From an uncultured Ignavibacteria bacterium (lineage in GTDB: Bacteria > Bacteroidota > Ignavibacteria > Kapaibacteriales > UBA2268), in assembly GCA_903862655.1 (NCBI GenBank), contig CAIOZA010000022.1, positions 1 to 49,569 of the forward strand: a DNA stretch of 49,569 bases, written 5' to 3'. The position numbers were made by a program, and so were the translations under genes. How positions within the stretch are numbered: the first letter of the stretch is position 1; every line of letters begins with the position of its first letter. The notes under the pieces were generated by a model. It searched no databases. It was not told the origin of the DNA and saw only the letters and a list, made by a program, of their open reading frames with translations. Shown in pieces: positions 35,497 through 44,263 of the stretch.

Positions 35497-36003
35497 TCAA
35501 TCTTCCAGGAAAAATGCATCTTTGAGTGGTTCTTGAGCTTTCATTTCGTCATACATTTTAATAACCTTATCCGTTGCCTTCAGTGTTTCGAGAAGTTTGA
35601 TTGTTACATCAACTACTTCAACATCAGAAGTTGAGTAGTTCAATTCCCATTTCGAAACAATGGCTATTAAATTTTCGCTTTTAGCCAGAGACATCAGTTC
35701 GTCCTTCTTTTTCTCGATAATTTCAGCAACCGAACCTCTTCCAAATCCCTTATCGTGGAGTATTCTCTGAGTTAAAGGTCCTTTTTGTTCTAACATTTTA
35801 ATTGTTACTGTGTCATTGGTTTCCTTTGCTTTTTTAAATGACTCTCTCATATCGTTCATTTCTTTTTGGAATTCCGGGCTATTGAAGTACCAGATAGCAA
35901 TGATTCTGGAATCGTAAGTCCCTATTCGATTCTTACTGCTAGCGTTTGATGTTGCTCCGATTAGAAGCAATATTGCGAAAAGGCAAATAAATAACTTGTT
36001 CAT
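35497..36003 (-). CDS. Small secreted protein of unknown function
   Basis: A 168-residue protein with a signal peptide (about 1-22, MNKLFICLFAILLLIGATSN). The mature part starts IGTYDSRIIAIWYF, then has a charged helical stretch (about 50-75) and GPLTQRILHDKGFGRGSVAEI, and ends with VSKWELNYSTSDVEVVDVTIKLLETL. It has no catalytic motif, lipobox or Cys. It is likely a soluble periplasmic protein; a Skp-like helical chaperone was considered, but the sequence does not support it. AAGGAG lies 8 bases before the ATG. Confidence 0.72.
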   Translation of the reverse strand: MNKLFICLFAILLLIGATSNASSKNRIGTYDSRIIAIWYFNSPEFQKEMNDMRESFKKAKETNDTVTIKMLEQKGPLTQRILHDKGFGRGSVAEIIEKKKDELMSLAKSENLIAIVSKWELNYSTSDVEVVDVTIKLLETLKATDKVIKMYDEMKAQEPLKDAFFLED

Positions 36004-36145
36004 GGAAATACTCCTTGAATTAATAGTAAAAAACGTGAATTATAATAAATATAAAAAAATGATTTTCTGCTTGTAATGTAGGATACTTAACCTACCCGGT
36101 AGGACAATCAACGCTGACTGTCTACAAATAACTATTTCTTAAACT

Positions 36146-36346
36146 CTAATCTGTGTCTTCCAGATAGAATATATCCTCTACCCTTTTCTGGAATACTCTT
36201 GAAATCTTCAAAGCCAGAACAGTCGAGGGCACATATTTACCAAGTTCCATCGCATTTATTGTTTGTCTGCTGACATCAACCAGTTTTGCTAACTCTTCCT
36301 GAGTAATATTTTTAATTGCTCTTTCGACTCTGATATTATTTTTCAT
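36146..36346 (-). CDS. Xre-family transcriptional regulator (short HTH)
   Basis: A 66-residue protein that is a single Cro/C1-type HTH: TQEELAKLVDVSRQTINAME, then YVPSTVLALKISRVFQKRVEDIFYLE. Short regulators of this kind typically pair with a small membrane protein encoded just upstream, as here (11-base overlap with the gene at 36336-36794). It probably autoregulates that operon from the promoter at 36835-36863. It could be part of a sensing pair in which the membrane protein titrates the regulator. Confidence 0.88.
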   Translation of the reverse strand: MKNNIRVERAIKNITQEELAKLVDVSRQTINAMELGKYVPSTVLALKISRVFQKRVEDIFYLEDTD

Positions 36347-36794
36347 TATCTAACTGATGCTTGTTCTTGTAAAGTACTATATTAAAACGTATAATAAAAA
36401 AAATAAGAACAGTAAACTGATTGTAAATCATAATATTATAATAACCATCACGAAATATGAAAGTGATAGCAATAATTAATAATGTGAAATTTATATAAAT
36501 TGACCAAACTAATGAATCAAGTCTGAGCTTCATTATATATTCATCTTCATGCTTCTCTTTTGCGAATGTTACAATCATTAGGCTAATTAACAATGGAATC
36601 ATAACAATTTCATTATAAATGTTCTTATGAATGATGGTGAATACTTCTTGATTTGTACTCCACAATGCAAATACAGGTGCATTCACTACTGCCCGAACAC
36701 CAGCCATCCACAGAACTCCCATAATAAACGATGGAACCAGAAGTAACCATCCAATAAGTTTATAGCGATGAGGAAGTAGAAATTTAGATTCCAT
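36336..36794 (-). CDS. Small integral membrane protein, partner of the Xre regulator
   Basis: A 152-residue protein with four predicted membrane segments (about 12-32, 58-77, 92-112, 118-138). Between them lies a charged loop (FAKEKHEDEYIMKLRLDSL). It is not assigned to a named family, but this four-helix plus short-Xre gene pair is common in FCB bacteria. The 11-base overlap with the regulator gene implies coupled translation. Function unknown. Confidence 0.75.
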   Translation of the reverse strand: MESKFLLPHRYKLIGWLLLVPSFIMGVLWMAGVRAVVNAPVFALWSTNQEVFTIIHKNIYNEIVMIPLLISLMIVTFAKEKHEDEYIMKLRLDSLVWSIYINFTLLIIAITFIFRDGYYNIMIYNQFTVLIFFIIRFNIVLYKNKHQLDNEK

Positions 36795-37105
36795 GAATTA
36801 TCCCTTTTGAATATTTGTTCTTTTGTTCAAAACAAATATATGATATATTTTACATAATGTCAAGTAATTTTTACATTTTGTTAAAATATTATTACTAAAT
36901 ATTAGCTAGAATTTGATTTTAAAATGAGTTCAGTGGAATATTTAAGTCTGTTTTATTAATTAAATTGTTGAAAAATATAAAAATATCGTAAATAATTTTT
37001 TATAATTCACAAGAATTATTTATTTTTGTAGTCCTGTTGTTTTCCATAGCAGGAAATCTTTACTTTTAGAGAAATAAACAACTTATATAATATAGGGTAG
37101 ATAAA
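36795..37105. other. Divergent promoter region between the Xre operon and rpmI
   Basis: AT-rich and without a gene. On the minus side it holds a sigma-70-like promoter (36835-36863). On the plus side a Bacteroidota-type -7 motif TAttTTTG occurs at 37021-37028, about 80 bases before rpmI, without a clear upstream TTTG partner. No infC gene precedes rpmI here. Confidence 0.5.
36835..36863 (-). promoter_or_regulatory. Sigma-70-like promoter for the membrane protein/Xre operon
   Basis: Read on the minus strand: TTGACA, 17 bases, TATATT, then about 40 bases to the ATG at 36794. The -35 is a perfect consensus, the -10 matches 5 of 6 and the spacing is ideal. Just downstream an interrupted ttgtt/aacaa inverted repeat (36815-36835) could be a regulator-binding site. 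Confidence 0.55.
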
Positions 37106-37303
37106 ATGCCTAAGATGAAAGTAAAAGGAGCTGCCAAGAAGCGCTTCAAACTTACCGGCTCTGGTAAGATCAAAAGAGAAAAGGCTTACATGAGCCACAT
37201 ATTAACCAAGAAATCTCGCAAGACAAAGAGAAATCTACGTCAATCAACACTGGTTCATAAATCTGATATGAGCAGAGTTACTAAAATGCTAGCTATCGGT
37301 TAA
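37106..37303 (+). CDS. rpmI: Ribosomal protein bL35
   Basis: A 65-residue basic protein with the bL35 signature: [45 protein letters not shown]. Full length for the family. It lies in the large ribosomal subunit. rplT follows 75 bases later, the conserved order. The usual upstream infC is absent and must be elsewhere. Confidence 0.97.
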   Translation: MPKMKVKGAAKKRFKLTGSGKIKREKAYMSHILTKKSRKTKRNLRQSTLVHKSDMSRVTKMLAIG

Positions 37304-37378
37304 TACAATCAAACAACTGGCGCGCGGGGTGAGGCTCTCCCACGGCCGTTTTATTAAACATATAACAGGAGTTATAAA

Positions 37379-37726
37379 ATGCCACGTTCGGTAAACAAAG
37401 TAGCCGCTCATCGCAGACGTAAAGAGTTCATGAAGCACGCCAAGGGTTATTGGGGTAGAAGAAAAAACGTCTGGTCTTTAGCGAAAAATCACATTGAAAA
37501 AGGTATGCAATACGCATATCGCGACCGCAGACAAAAAAAGAGAAACTTCCGCTCACTCTGGATAATCAGAATAAATGCAGCGGCACGTCTCCATGGTACA
37601 ACCTATTCGAGATTAATTCATGCTTTGAAGTTGAAGAACATCGACATCAACCGTAAGGTTCTTGCTGATTTTGCTACAACAAAGCCAGAATTGTTTACAT
37701 TAATTGTAAATCAGGCAATCGGATAA
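37379..37726 (+). CDS. rplT: Ribosomal protein bL20
   Basis: A 115-residue protein of normal length with bL20 motifs: [54 protein letters not shown] and [14 protein letters not shown]. It binds 23S rRNA early in 50S assembly, and in other bacteria also represses its own operon. aggag precedes the ATG by 7 bases. A strong terminator follows before pheS. Confidence 0.97.
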   Translation: MPRSVNKVAAHRRRKEFMKHAKGYWGRRKNVWSLAKNHIEKGMQYAYRDRRQKKRNFRSLWIIRINAAARLHGTTYSRLIHALKLKNIDINRKVLADFATTKPELFTLIVNQAIG

Positions 37727-37746
37727 TAGATAGGTGACATTTTATT

Positions 37747-37798
37747 CCCGCGCATTTGTCCTGTCAATATTCTGACAGCAAATTCGCGGGATTTTTTT
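37747..37798 (+). terminator. Rho-independent terminator or attenuator between rplT and pheS
   Basis: An interrupted long stem with cccgcg (37747-37752) and cgcggg (37785-37790) at its base, inner pairings atttg/caaat and ctgtca/tgacag, and a run of seven T after it. It closes the rpmI-rplT unit. Because pheS starts only 40 bases later on the same strand, it may also control read-through into pheS. Confidence 0.75.
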
Positions 37799-37838
37799 AT
37801 ATTTGTATTTCTTATTGAGTAATATTTTTGAACCTGAT

Positions 37839-38852
37839 ATGATTAACGAAATTAATTCTCTTAGAGCAGAAATCGCAGTAAAACTGCCAGGAATCAAGAC
37901 CAGCAACGATCTAGAGAACTTCAGACTCGAGTATCTCGTTAAAAAAGGCAAGCTCACAGGGCTTTTCGATCGGCTTAAAGATGTTTCGAAAGAAGACAAA
38001 CCTGTGGTTGGCAAAGAACTCAATCTGCTCAGACAGTTCACAGAGACTGAATTTAATTCCTTGAAAGATAAATTAGAGGATTCTGCTGAAAGCGTCCCTG
38101 ATATCGATCTGACATTACCCGGCAGAAGAAACTTCACCGGCAGCAAACATCCCGTTCTTCAGACAATACAGGGTATGGTTGATATATTCCAAAGTATGGG
38201 ATTCACCGTAGCTGAAGGGCCTGACATCGAGGATGGATATCATAATTTCGATGCTCTGAACTTTCCACCAGATCATCCGGCTAGAGATATGCAGGATACA
38301 TTTTTCATAAAATCAGATTCAGAACTTCTGCTTAGAACTCATACATCTCCTGTCCAGATAAGAGTTATGAAGTCACAGAAGCCGCCTATCAGATGTATCA
38401 TGCCTGGAAGAGTCTATCGTAATGAATCGATAAACGCACGTTCACTGGCTGAGTTCCATCAGATAGAAGGTCTTTATATCAATAAGAAAGTAACATTTGC
38501 CGAACTAAAGGGAACACTCATGACATTTGCAAAGAAGATGTATGGTGATGATTCCAAGTTCAGGTTCCGTCCGTCATTTTTCCCATTCACAGAACCAAGT
38601 GCCGAACTCGATATGTCCTGCTTCCTATGCAAGGGCAAGGGTTGCCGTATCTGCAAGCAGAGCGGATGGCTGGAAATACTTGGCTGCGGCATGGTTCATC
38701 CGAATGTACTCAGTGAATGCGGAATTGATCCCGATGAATACTCAGGCTATGCTTTCGGCTTTGGTATCGAAAGAGTTACGTTGCTCCGCACAGGTATGGA
38801 TGACATCAGGCTTCTCTATGAAAATGATATAAGGGTTTTAGAGCAGTTCTAA
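37839..38852 (+). CDS. pheS: Phenylalanyl-tRNA synthetase alpha subunit
   Basis: A 337-residue protein, the usual PheS length. An N-terminal coiled coil (about 1-85) leads to the class II catalytic core: [40 protein letters not shown] (motif 2 region), [21 protein letters not shown] and, near the end, [20 protein letters not shown] (motif 3). It charges tRNA-Phe together with PheT, whose gene is not next to it here. Start: ATG 37839; an in-frame TTG at 37803 lies inside the terminator tail region and is unlikely. Confidence 0.96.
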   Translation: MINEINSLRAEIAVKLPGIKTSNDLENFRLEYLVKKGKLTGLFDRLKDVSKEDKPVVGKELNLLRQFTETEFNSLKDKLEDSAESVPDIDLTLPGRRNFTGSKHPVLQTIQGMVDIFQSMGFTVAEGPDIEDGYHNFDALNFPPDHPARDMQDTFFIKSDSELLLRTHTSPVQIRVMKSQKPPIRCIMPGRVYRNESINARSLAEFHQIEGLYINKKVTFAELKGTLMTFAKKMYGDDSKFRFRPSFFPFTEPSAELDMSCFLCKGKGCRICKQSGWLEILGCGMVHPNVLSECGIDPDEYSGYAFGFGIERVTLLRTGMDDIRLLYENDIRVLEQF

Positions 38853-38935
38853 CCGAATCCTCTGCAATCATGGATAAGGGGTAATGTACAAGGTTTTCTA
38901 ATTATTTATTTCTCCAATATGAAAATCATTTTGCC

Positions 38936-39595
38936 GTGAAAGAAGAATACTTTACTACATCGAATATATATGATAAGGCTGAAGATATAATCAATCAGTC
39001 TTACAGAACCTCAGGCAGAACAAAGTCTGAAGAAATTAATGTAGAAAATTCAGCATTATTGGTATTGGATATGCAGGATTATTTTCTGAGAGAAGAATCA
39101 AAGGCATATATTCCTTCTACAACAGCTATTTTGCCAAATTTAGTTACACTCAGTGAGACATTCACTGATATGAACATACCGGTTATCTATACTCGTCATG
39201 TGAACGATAACGATGATGCAGGCATGATGGGCGTATGGTGGCAGAGAATGATCGAAATCGGCAATCCTTTGTCTAGTCTAAGCAAATTATTTGCTACCGA
39301 CGGAAAAACTGTGATCGACAAAACAAGGTATGATGCATTCTGGGGCACTGAACTGAACGAAATATTAAAACAAATGGGTGTGGAAAGACTAATAGTTACT
39401 GGTGTGATGACTAATCTTTGCGTGGAAACTACTATCAGATCCGCCTTTCAACACGGATATGAATGTACTTTACTCGTTGATGGGACTTCTGCTTATAATT
39501 ATGAAATGCACTTAGCCTCTTGTGTGAATTTATCTTTTGGTTTCTGTAAATTGAATCTTATTTCTGAAATATTAGGAGCTTTTGATGCCCGATAA
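38936..39595 (+). CDS. Isochorismatase-family cysteine hydrolase
   Basis: A 219-residue protein with the family triad D45 (LVLDMQDYF), K129 (DKTRYDAF) and C162 (TNLCVETT), plus the cis-peptide region GVMTN. Relatives hydrolyse isochorismate, nicotinamide, N-carbamoyl compounds or other amides. An N-terminal extension of about 35 residues precedes the domain. The start is GTG 38936, with no better ATG in frame. It heads a three-gene unit: the stop overlaps the FAD oxidoreductase gene by 11 bases, which is followed by an RlmN-like radical SAM gene. The substrate is unknown; the context suggests a step in an uncharacterised modification or cofactor pathway. Confidence 0.88.
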   Translation: MKEEYFTTSNIYDKAEDIINQSYRTSGRTKSEEINVENSALLVLDMQDYFLREESKAYIPSTTAILPNLVTLSETFTDMNIPVIYTRHVNDNDDAGMMGVWWQRMIEIGNPLSSLSKLFATDGKTVIDKTRYDAFWGTELNEILKQMGVERLIVTGVMTNLCVETTIRSAFQHGYECTLLVDGTSAYNYEMHLASCVNLSFGFCKLNLISEILGAFDAR

Positions 39596-40466
39596 ATACC
39601 AGGCAGTTATTATTGGTGGTGGACCTGCTGGATGTGCATGCGCGATCCAACTAAAACGCTACGGAATTGACTGTATAGTAATAGAAAAAAATAGAATTGG
39701 TGGCTTGCTTTGGAATGCAAATCTGATCGAGAATTTTCTTGGATTTCCTATTGGCGTTAGAGGTAGTCAGCTGATTCAGCTAATTAATGATCATTTGGAA
39801 TATACAAGTACTCCAATAATTTTCGATGAAGTCAAGCAATGCAGTTTTGACGACAAGGTATTCACACTACAACTGAAGGACAGGCAAATCCAGGCAGATT
39901 ACCTTGTTATTGCTAACGGAACAATACCCAAAAAGCCTTACGCAGAAATCAGCGAAGAAGTCAGCAAAAAAATATTTTACGAAGTTGCTGATGTTGACGA
40001 CAGAGTTTATAAACACTTTGCAATTATCGGCTCCGGCGATGCGGCATTTGATTATGCTATCAATTTGTCTCAATATGGTACAAAATCCGATATCTTCTGC
40101 CGAACATCTGAAATCAAAGCTATTCCACTTCTGGCAGAGAGATCAAAGACAATTCCGGGAATCAATGTTTTTTTAAATCATAGTTTAACCAAAGTTGTCA
40201 TTGATGGCGAGAAGCTTAGGCTAACATTCGAATCCGATGGCATGATGAAGGAAGTAGCAGTTGATTACATTATATTCGCAATTGGGCGTGAGCCTGATTT
40301 CTCGATATTTAGTGAATCAATTAACTCAAAAAGAGAAGAACTGATTAATGCGGAAAAGCTTGTTTTTATAGGCGACTGTGTTAATGGAATGAACAGGCAG
40401 TCGTCGATAGCTAGCGGTATGGGCATTAATTCCGCCATGAACATTTACAGAAAAATCAATAGTTAG
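39585..40466 (+). CDS. FAD-dependent NAD(P) oxidoreductase, thioredoxin-reductase-like
   Basis: A 293-residue protein. An FAD-binding Rossmann motif at the N-terminus (VIIGGGPAGCACA), a second dinucleotide motif IIGSGDAAFDYA near 145-160, and an FAD-contact GDCVN near 262-266. The fold resembles thioredoxin reductase and ferredoxin/flavodoxin-NADP reductases, but the redox CxxC of thioredoxin reductase is absent, so disulfide reduction is unlikely. It may supply electrons to the radical SAM protein encoded 1 base downstream, whose cluster must be reduced. ATG 39585 lies after attaggagc. Confidence 0.87.
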   Translation: MPDKYQAVIIGGGPAGCACAIQLKRYGIDCIVIEKNRIGGLLWNANLIENFLGFPIGVRGSQLIQLINDHLEYTSTPIIFDEVKQCSFDDKVFTLQLKDRQIQADYLVIANGTIPKKPYAEISEEVSKKIFYEVADVDDRVYKHFAIIGSGDAAFDYAINLSQYGTKSDIFCRTSEIKAIPLLAERSKTIPGINVFLNHSLTKVVIDGEKLRLTFESDGMMKEVAVDYIIFAIGREPDFSIFSESINSKREELINAEKLVFIGDCVNGMNRQSSIASGMGINSAMNIYRKINS

Positions 40467-40467
40467 A

Positions 40468-41403
40468 ATGAAAGTAATCAGCAAAACCTCCGATAGTGAA
40501 ATAGCCTCTGTATTTATAGCTGAAGACGAGAACCGAAGACTACTGGAATTCGTTGAATCAACACAACCTCCATACACTATCAATCAAAAATGGGTTCTGA
40601 TTATTTCAACTCTATTTGGTTGCCCGGTAAATTGTAAATTCTGCGATGCTGGCGGATCTTTCAATGGTATTGTTTCTTACGATCAGCTTAAATTTCAGAT
40701 AGATTATCTGATTAATAGAAGGTTCCCTGATGGTTACATTGACACCGATAAATTCAAGATACAATTTGCCAGAATGGGTGAACCAGCATTCAATCCTAAT
40801 GTTCTAAGCATACTTGAGGATTTCCCGAGCTTATATAATTATAGATATTTCCTGCCATCCCTTTCTTCAATTGCTCCGGCATCGACTGGAGGCTTTTTCG
40901 ATAAATTGCTGGAAATCAAACACAAACTTTATTCTGATACTTTCCAGCTCCAGTTCTCAATTCACTCCACAGACATTGAACAGAGAGATCAACTGATTCC
41001 CGTAAAAAAATGGAGCTTTGAGCAGATAGGGAAATATTCACAGGAATTCTATCAACATGGGGGAAAGAAGATTACGTTGAATTTTGCAGTATCACAGCAG
41101 AATATCATCGAACCCGAAAAGATAGTTGAATACTTCGATCCTGCGATTTTCCTTATTAAATTAACACCGTTAAATCCGACATTTAGAGCTTCAGCAAATG
41201 GGATGTTCAATGTTATCAAAACAGACGGACATAATTTTGAAATCTCCGATAGATTCAAATCTTGTGGCTATGATGTAATCATCAGCATAGGTGAACTAGA
41301 AGAAAACAAGATCGGCAGTAACTGCGGGCAGTACATCAGCAAACACCAGGGTTGTGAGGCAAAAACAGATGATTCCTACCTTTATCCATTGATAAGCGTT
41401 TAA
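40468..41403 (+). CDS. RlmN/Cfr-like radical SAM protein
   Basis: A 311-residue protein. The cluster motif is CxxxCxxC at C52, C56 and C59 (FGCPVNCKFCDAGG). Further RlmN-like features are ARMGEPAFNP, FSIHST, RDQLIPVKKW and a C-terminal GSNCGQY with C286, which aligns with the methyl-carrying Cys of RlmN (CGQL). The second RlmN catalytic Cys, 7 residues before the cluster, appears to be Ile. It is also shorter than RlmN (about 350-380). So it may be a radical SAM methyltransferase with an altered mechanism or another substrate. It is the third gene of the hydrolase-oxidoreductase unit. Confidence 0.83.
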   Translation: MKVISKTSDSEIASVFIAEDENRRLLEFVESTQPPYTINQKWVLIISTLFGCPVNCKFCDAGGSFNGIVSYDQLKFQIDYLINRRFPDGYIDTDKFKIQFARMGEPAFNPNVLSILEDFPSLYNYRYFLPSLSSIAPASTGGFFDKLLEIKHKLYSDTFQLQFSIHSTDIEQRDQLIPVKKWSFEQIGKYSQEFYQHGGKKITLNFAVSQQNIIEPEKIVEYFDPAIFLIKLTPLNPTFRASANGMFNVIKTDGHNFEISDRFKSCGYDVIISIGELEENKIGSNCGQYISKHQGCEAKTDDSYLYPLISV

Positions 41404-41481
41404 ATTTTATACAATCAACATTTAAGAAATCTAATAAATTGACGATAATTATAATTAATGATATGAAATTTGTGTAGATTG

Positions 41482-42807
41482 ATGGAAATTTCAAAAATGG
41501 CGAGTTGGTTCAAGAATCTTCTGTTTGGCACCGAAAGAACAATGATATTAGAAGAGAAGATGCTTATTGTCGCTCTGGCTATTGGATGCTTCATCAGCAT
41601 AGTGGGTGGCATAGCTAATATTATTTTGAATTACACTCCAATTGTCTTCCTTATTCCTTGGGTTTTAGCACTAGGGTTAGTCTTTCTTTTATATTTTGTA
41701 AGATATAAAAAGAAATATTCTCAGATGGTATTCCCTTTTGCAATAATTGCTTTTTTGGGCATTGGATTGGTCTGGATAAATAATGGTGGCTACAACGGGT
41801 CAAATACTTTAGTTTTATTTATGATTTTTGTATTAACACTGTGTATACTTCCAACTAACAGGCTTAATATCATCTTTATTTTCTTTGTTTTTCTGTTAGT
41901 TAGCCTCCATCTTTATCAATATTATTATCCTGATCGAATTACTAATTTTCCAAATGAAACCACAAGATTCGCCGATACTCTAATTACTGTGATCTACGGA
42001 TCAGCATTTGTATATTTGATAATTTCCTTCCTTGTAAGGAATTACAGAAAAGAACGACAAATAGCGAATGTCAGAGGCAATCAGCTTGAAGAGCTTTATG
42101 GAGAAGTAAAGCATCTGAATGATGCAAAAGATAAATACTTTTCAATTATTGCTCATGATCTTAAGAATCCCGTCGCGAATTTGTTTCAGATTTCGAATCT
42201 TCTGGATGATGAATTTGATTCATTAGATGAGACAGAAAGAAAAGAAATGATTGGGATGATAAAAGAATCATCTGAGGGATTGCTAGAGCTGCTCAACAAT
42301 TTGCTATTCTGGTCCAGAAGTCAGCAGGGGCAAATTGTATTTACTCCCGAAATAATCGATGTTAATGATATATTATATGTGAACTTAATCCTGTTTAAAT
42401 TAAGCGCAGCCAATAAAGATATAAAATTTGATTTAATTAAAAACAAAAATTGTGAGTGTTATTGCGACAAGCATCTGATCGATCTCGTTATTAGAAATCT
42501 TATATCAAATGCAATTAAGTTTTCGAATAATGGCGGAACAATTTCTATTTCCAGTGAAACTTCTAAAGAAGACAAGTTTAATTTAATCAAAATTATGGAT
42601 TGTGGCGTTGGTATCAGCAAAGAAAACATAAATAAACTGTTTCAGCTTGATTCACAGATAAAAACCAGAGGTACGAATAACGAGAAGGGAACAGGATTGG
42701 GTTTGATCCTATGCAAAGAATTCATCGAATTGCATGGCGGTAAGATCTGGGTTGAAAGTGAAGTTGGTAAGGGAAGCACTTTTTATTTCACGATACCAAA
42801 GAATTAA
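41482..42807 (+). CDS. Membrane histidine kinase with six N-terminal TM segments
   Basis: A 441-residue protein. Six membrane segments fall at about 27-50, 54-73, 82-99, 107-124, 128-148 and 168-190, with short loops, so the sensor is probably the membrane domain itself. A coiled coil leads to HisKA with H225 (SIIAHDLKNPVANLF) and an ATPase domain ending GTGLGLILCKEF, ESEVGKGSTFYFTIP. The transmitter resembles that of the TtrS-like kinase in the element. No receiver gene is adjacent. Start: ATG 41482; ATG 41497 and TTG 41470 are in frame, and there is no clear Shine-Dalgarno. Confidence 0.88.
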   Translation: MEISKMASWFKNLLFGTERTMILEEKMLIVALAIGCFISIVGGIANIILNYTPIVFLIPWVLALGLVFLLYFVRYKKKYSQMVFPFAIIAFLGIGLVWINNGGYNGSNTLVLFMIFVLTLCILPTNRLNIIFIFFVFLLVSLHLYQYYYPDRITNFPNETTRFADTLITVIYGSAFVYLIISFLVRNYRKERQIANVRGNQLEELYGEVKHLNDAKDKYFSIIAHDLKNPVANLFQISNLLDDEFDSLDETERKEMIGMIKESSEGLLELLNNLLFWSRSQQGQIVFTPEIIDVNDILYVNLILFKLSAANKDIKFDLIKNKNCECYCDKHLIDLVIRNLISNAIKFSNNGGTISISSETSKEDKFNLIKIMDCGVGISKENINKLFQLDSQIKTRGTNNEKGTGLGLILCKEFIELHGGKIWVESEVGKGSTFYFTIPKN

Positions 42808-42838
42808 GACTAAAAGCTTTAACTATTTCGTTGTATAA

Positions 42839-42869
42839 GGAGAAGATTAATTTCTTCTCTTTTTCTTTA
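42839..42869 (+). terminator. Rho-independent terminator after the histidine kinase
   Basis: ggagaag (42839-42845) pairs with cttctct (42854-42860), 7 bp with an 8-base loop, followed by a T-rich tail. Confidence 0.65.
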
Positions 42870-42884
42870 TTATTTTGATAAGTT

Positions 42885-43253
42885 ATGATAGACAAAAAGA
42901 AATTAAAACAAGAGTTTATGAATATGATCCCACCCAAAGGGGTGTTTGTTTTCCGGAATGAGAAAACAGGCAGAGTATTTCTGGGCAGCTCACTAAATCT
43001 GAAGAACAAGGATGTTAGAATTAAGTTGATGCTGACAACTGGTAATCACTTCAACAATGCACTTCAGGTGGATTGGAATAATTATGGAGAAGAAGCATTC
43101 ACTTACGAGGAAGCCGAAACTTTGGCTCTGAAGGATGATCCTAACTATGATTATAATGAAGATCTGGAGATACTCGAAATGCTTTGGATTGATAAGTTCA
43201 GACCACTGGCTGAGAAATGCTATAATCAGAATGAAAAGATAAGACTGGTGTGA
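42885..43253 (+). CDS. GIY-YIG-like nuclease domain protein
   Basis: A 122-residue protein. GVFVFRNEKTGRVFLGSSLNL matches the GIY-YIG core, with GVF and FLG as the two motif triplets, and EDLEILEMLWIDKFRPLAEKCYN fits the end of the domain with its conserved Glu. Small single-domain members are common in FCB bacteria and their substrates are mostly unknown; nicking endonuclease activity is possible. It stands alone; a short gccac-ttc-gtggc hairpin lies just downstream at 43294-43306. Confidence 0.7.
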   Translation: MIDKKKLKQEFMNMIPPKGVFVFRNEKTGRVFLGSSLNLKNKDVRIKLMLTTGNHFNNALQVDWNNYGEEAFTYEEAETLALKDDPNYDYNEDLEILEMLWIDKFRPLAEKCYNQNEKIRLV

Positions 43254-43362
43254 ACTATTTCAATGGGTTTATGCCTACAGTTTTTGCTTTACAGCCACTT
43301 CGTGGCAGAAAATCATTAAAATAAACTGGATTCTTCATTGTATTCAGTATTGTCAAAAAAAA

Positions 43363-43911
43363 ATGGGAACAGCACTACTAATAATAGATATTCAGAACGA
43401 CTACTTCGATGGTGGAGTTAACCCTCTGGTCGATTCTGAAAAAGCGTGCATCAATTCGCGTTTGATTCTCGATGCTTTCCGTGAAGATGGAATGCCTGTT
43501 ATATTTGTACAACATATATCAAATCGTCCTGATTCGACTTTTTTTCTGCCATGCACACCGGGAGCTGAGATACACCGAGTTTTAACACCAAAAGACAATG
43601 AGATGGTAATAACCAAACACTATCCCAATAGCTTCCGCGAAACTGAACTTCTTGAATATCTGAGAGCAAACGAAATTCATAACCTGATCATCTGCGGCAT
43701 GATGACACACATGTGTATCGATTCAACAGTCAGAGCGGCTAAGGATCTTGGATTCAATTGCACCCTGATCGGTGATGCCTGCGCTACAAAGAATCTGGAG
43801 ATCAATGGTCAGTTAGTCATAGCAGAAGTAATACAGAACAGCTTCCTGGCGGCATTAAACGGATTTTATGCAACAGTTATCAAAACTGAAGAATATTTAG
43901 GAGGAGAATAA
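43363..43911 (+). CDS. Isochorismatase-family cysteine hydrolase
   Basis: A 182-residue single-domain protein with triad D9 (LLIIDIQNDYF), K85 (ITKHYPNSF) and C118 (THMCIDST). The length and the motif GMMTHMCIDSTVRAA are typical of stand-alone hydrolases of the family. It is only distantly related to the one at 38936-39595. It ends one base before a pterin dehydratase gene, so the pair is co-transcribed. A direct metabolic link between the two is not established. Confidence 0.9.
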   Translation: MGTALLIIDIQNDYFDGGVNPLVDSEKACINSRLILDAFREDGMPVIFVQHISNRPDSTFFLPCTPGAEIHRVLTPKDNEMVITKHYPNSFRETELLEYLRANEIHNLIICGMMTHMCIDSTVRAAKDLGFNCTLIGDACATKNLEINGQLVIAEVIQNSFLAALNGFYATVIKTEEYLGGE

Positions 43912-43912
43912 T

Positions 43913-44206
43913 ATGAAAAATCTAGAAAAATCTGAAATAATTGAAAAGCTGACCACATTGAAAGATGGATGGATACAGAAAGGTAAGTTCATTCATCGGG
44001 AGTTTGTGTTCGTCAGCTTCCGCGATGCTTTCTCTTTTATGACTGCCGTAGCCATTGAAGCCGAGAAAGCCGACCATCATCCTAACTGGAAGAACGTATA
44101 TAACAAAGTAAATGTCTCGCTCACTACTCACGAAACCGACGGTCTCACCGAACGGGATTTCGCATTGGCAAAGAAGATGGACGAGGTATATAAAAAATAT
44201 GAATAG
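43913..44206 (+). CDS. phhB: Pterin-4a-carbinolamine dehydratase
   Basis: A 97-residue protein of normal length with the family motif ADHHPNWKNVYNKV and the C-terminal TTHETDGLTERDFALAK. It dehydrates 4a-hydroxytetrahydropterin, the step that regenerates the pterin cofactor of aromatic amino acid hydroxylases. No hydroxylase gene is next to it, and related proteins also occur in molybdopterin and other pterin contexts. ggaggag precedes the ATG. Confidence 0.93.
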   Translation: MKNLEKSEIIEKLTTLKDGWIQKGKFIHREFVFVSFRDAFSFMTAVAIEAEKADHHPNWKNVYNKVNVSLTTHETDGLTERDFALAKKMDEVYKKYE

Positions 44207-44215
44207 CCCTTTAAT

Positions 44216-44243
44216 GTAGGGCCGGGTTCGAACCCGCCCTTAC
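44216..44243. repeat. REP-like palindrome 1
   Basis: A 28-bp imperfect palindrome centred on gggttcgaaccc, lying 20 bp before the REP-associated transposase remnant. It shares its arms with the palindrome at 44534-44562. Confidence 0.65.
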
Positions 44244-44263
44244 TAAACAACAGAATGTATAGC

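Noticed and set aside
43294-43306. Small gccac-ttc-gtggc hairpin as a terminator or REP element
   Set aside because: Only 5 bp with no T-run and no second copy seen in the window.
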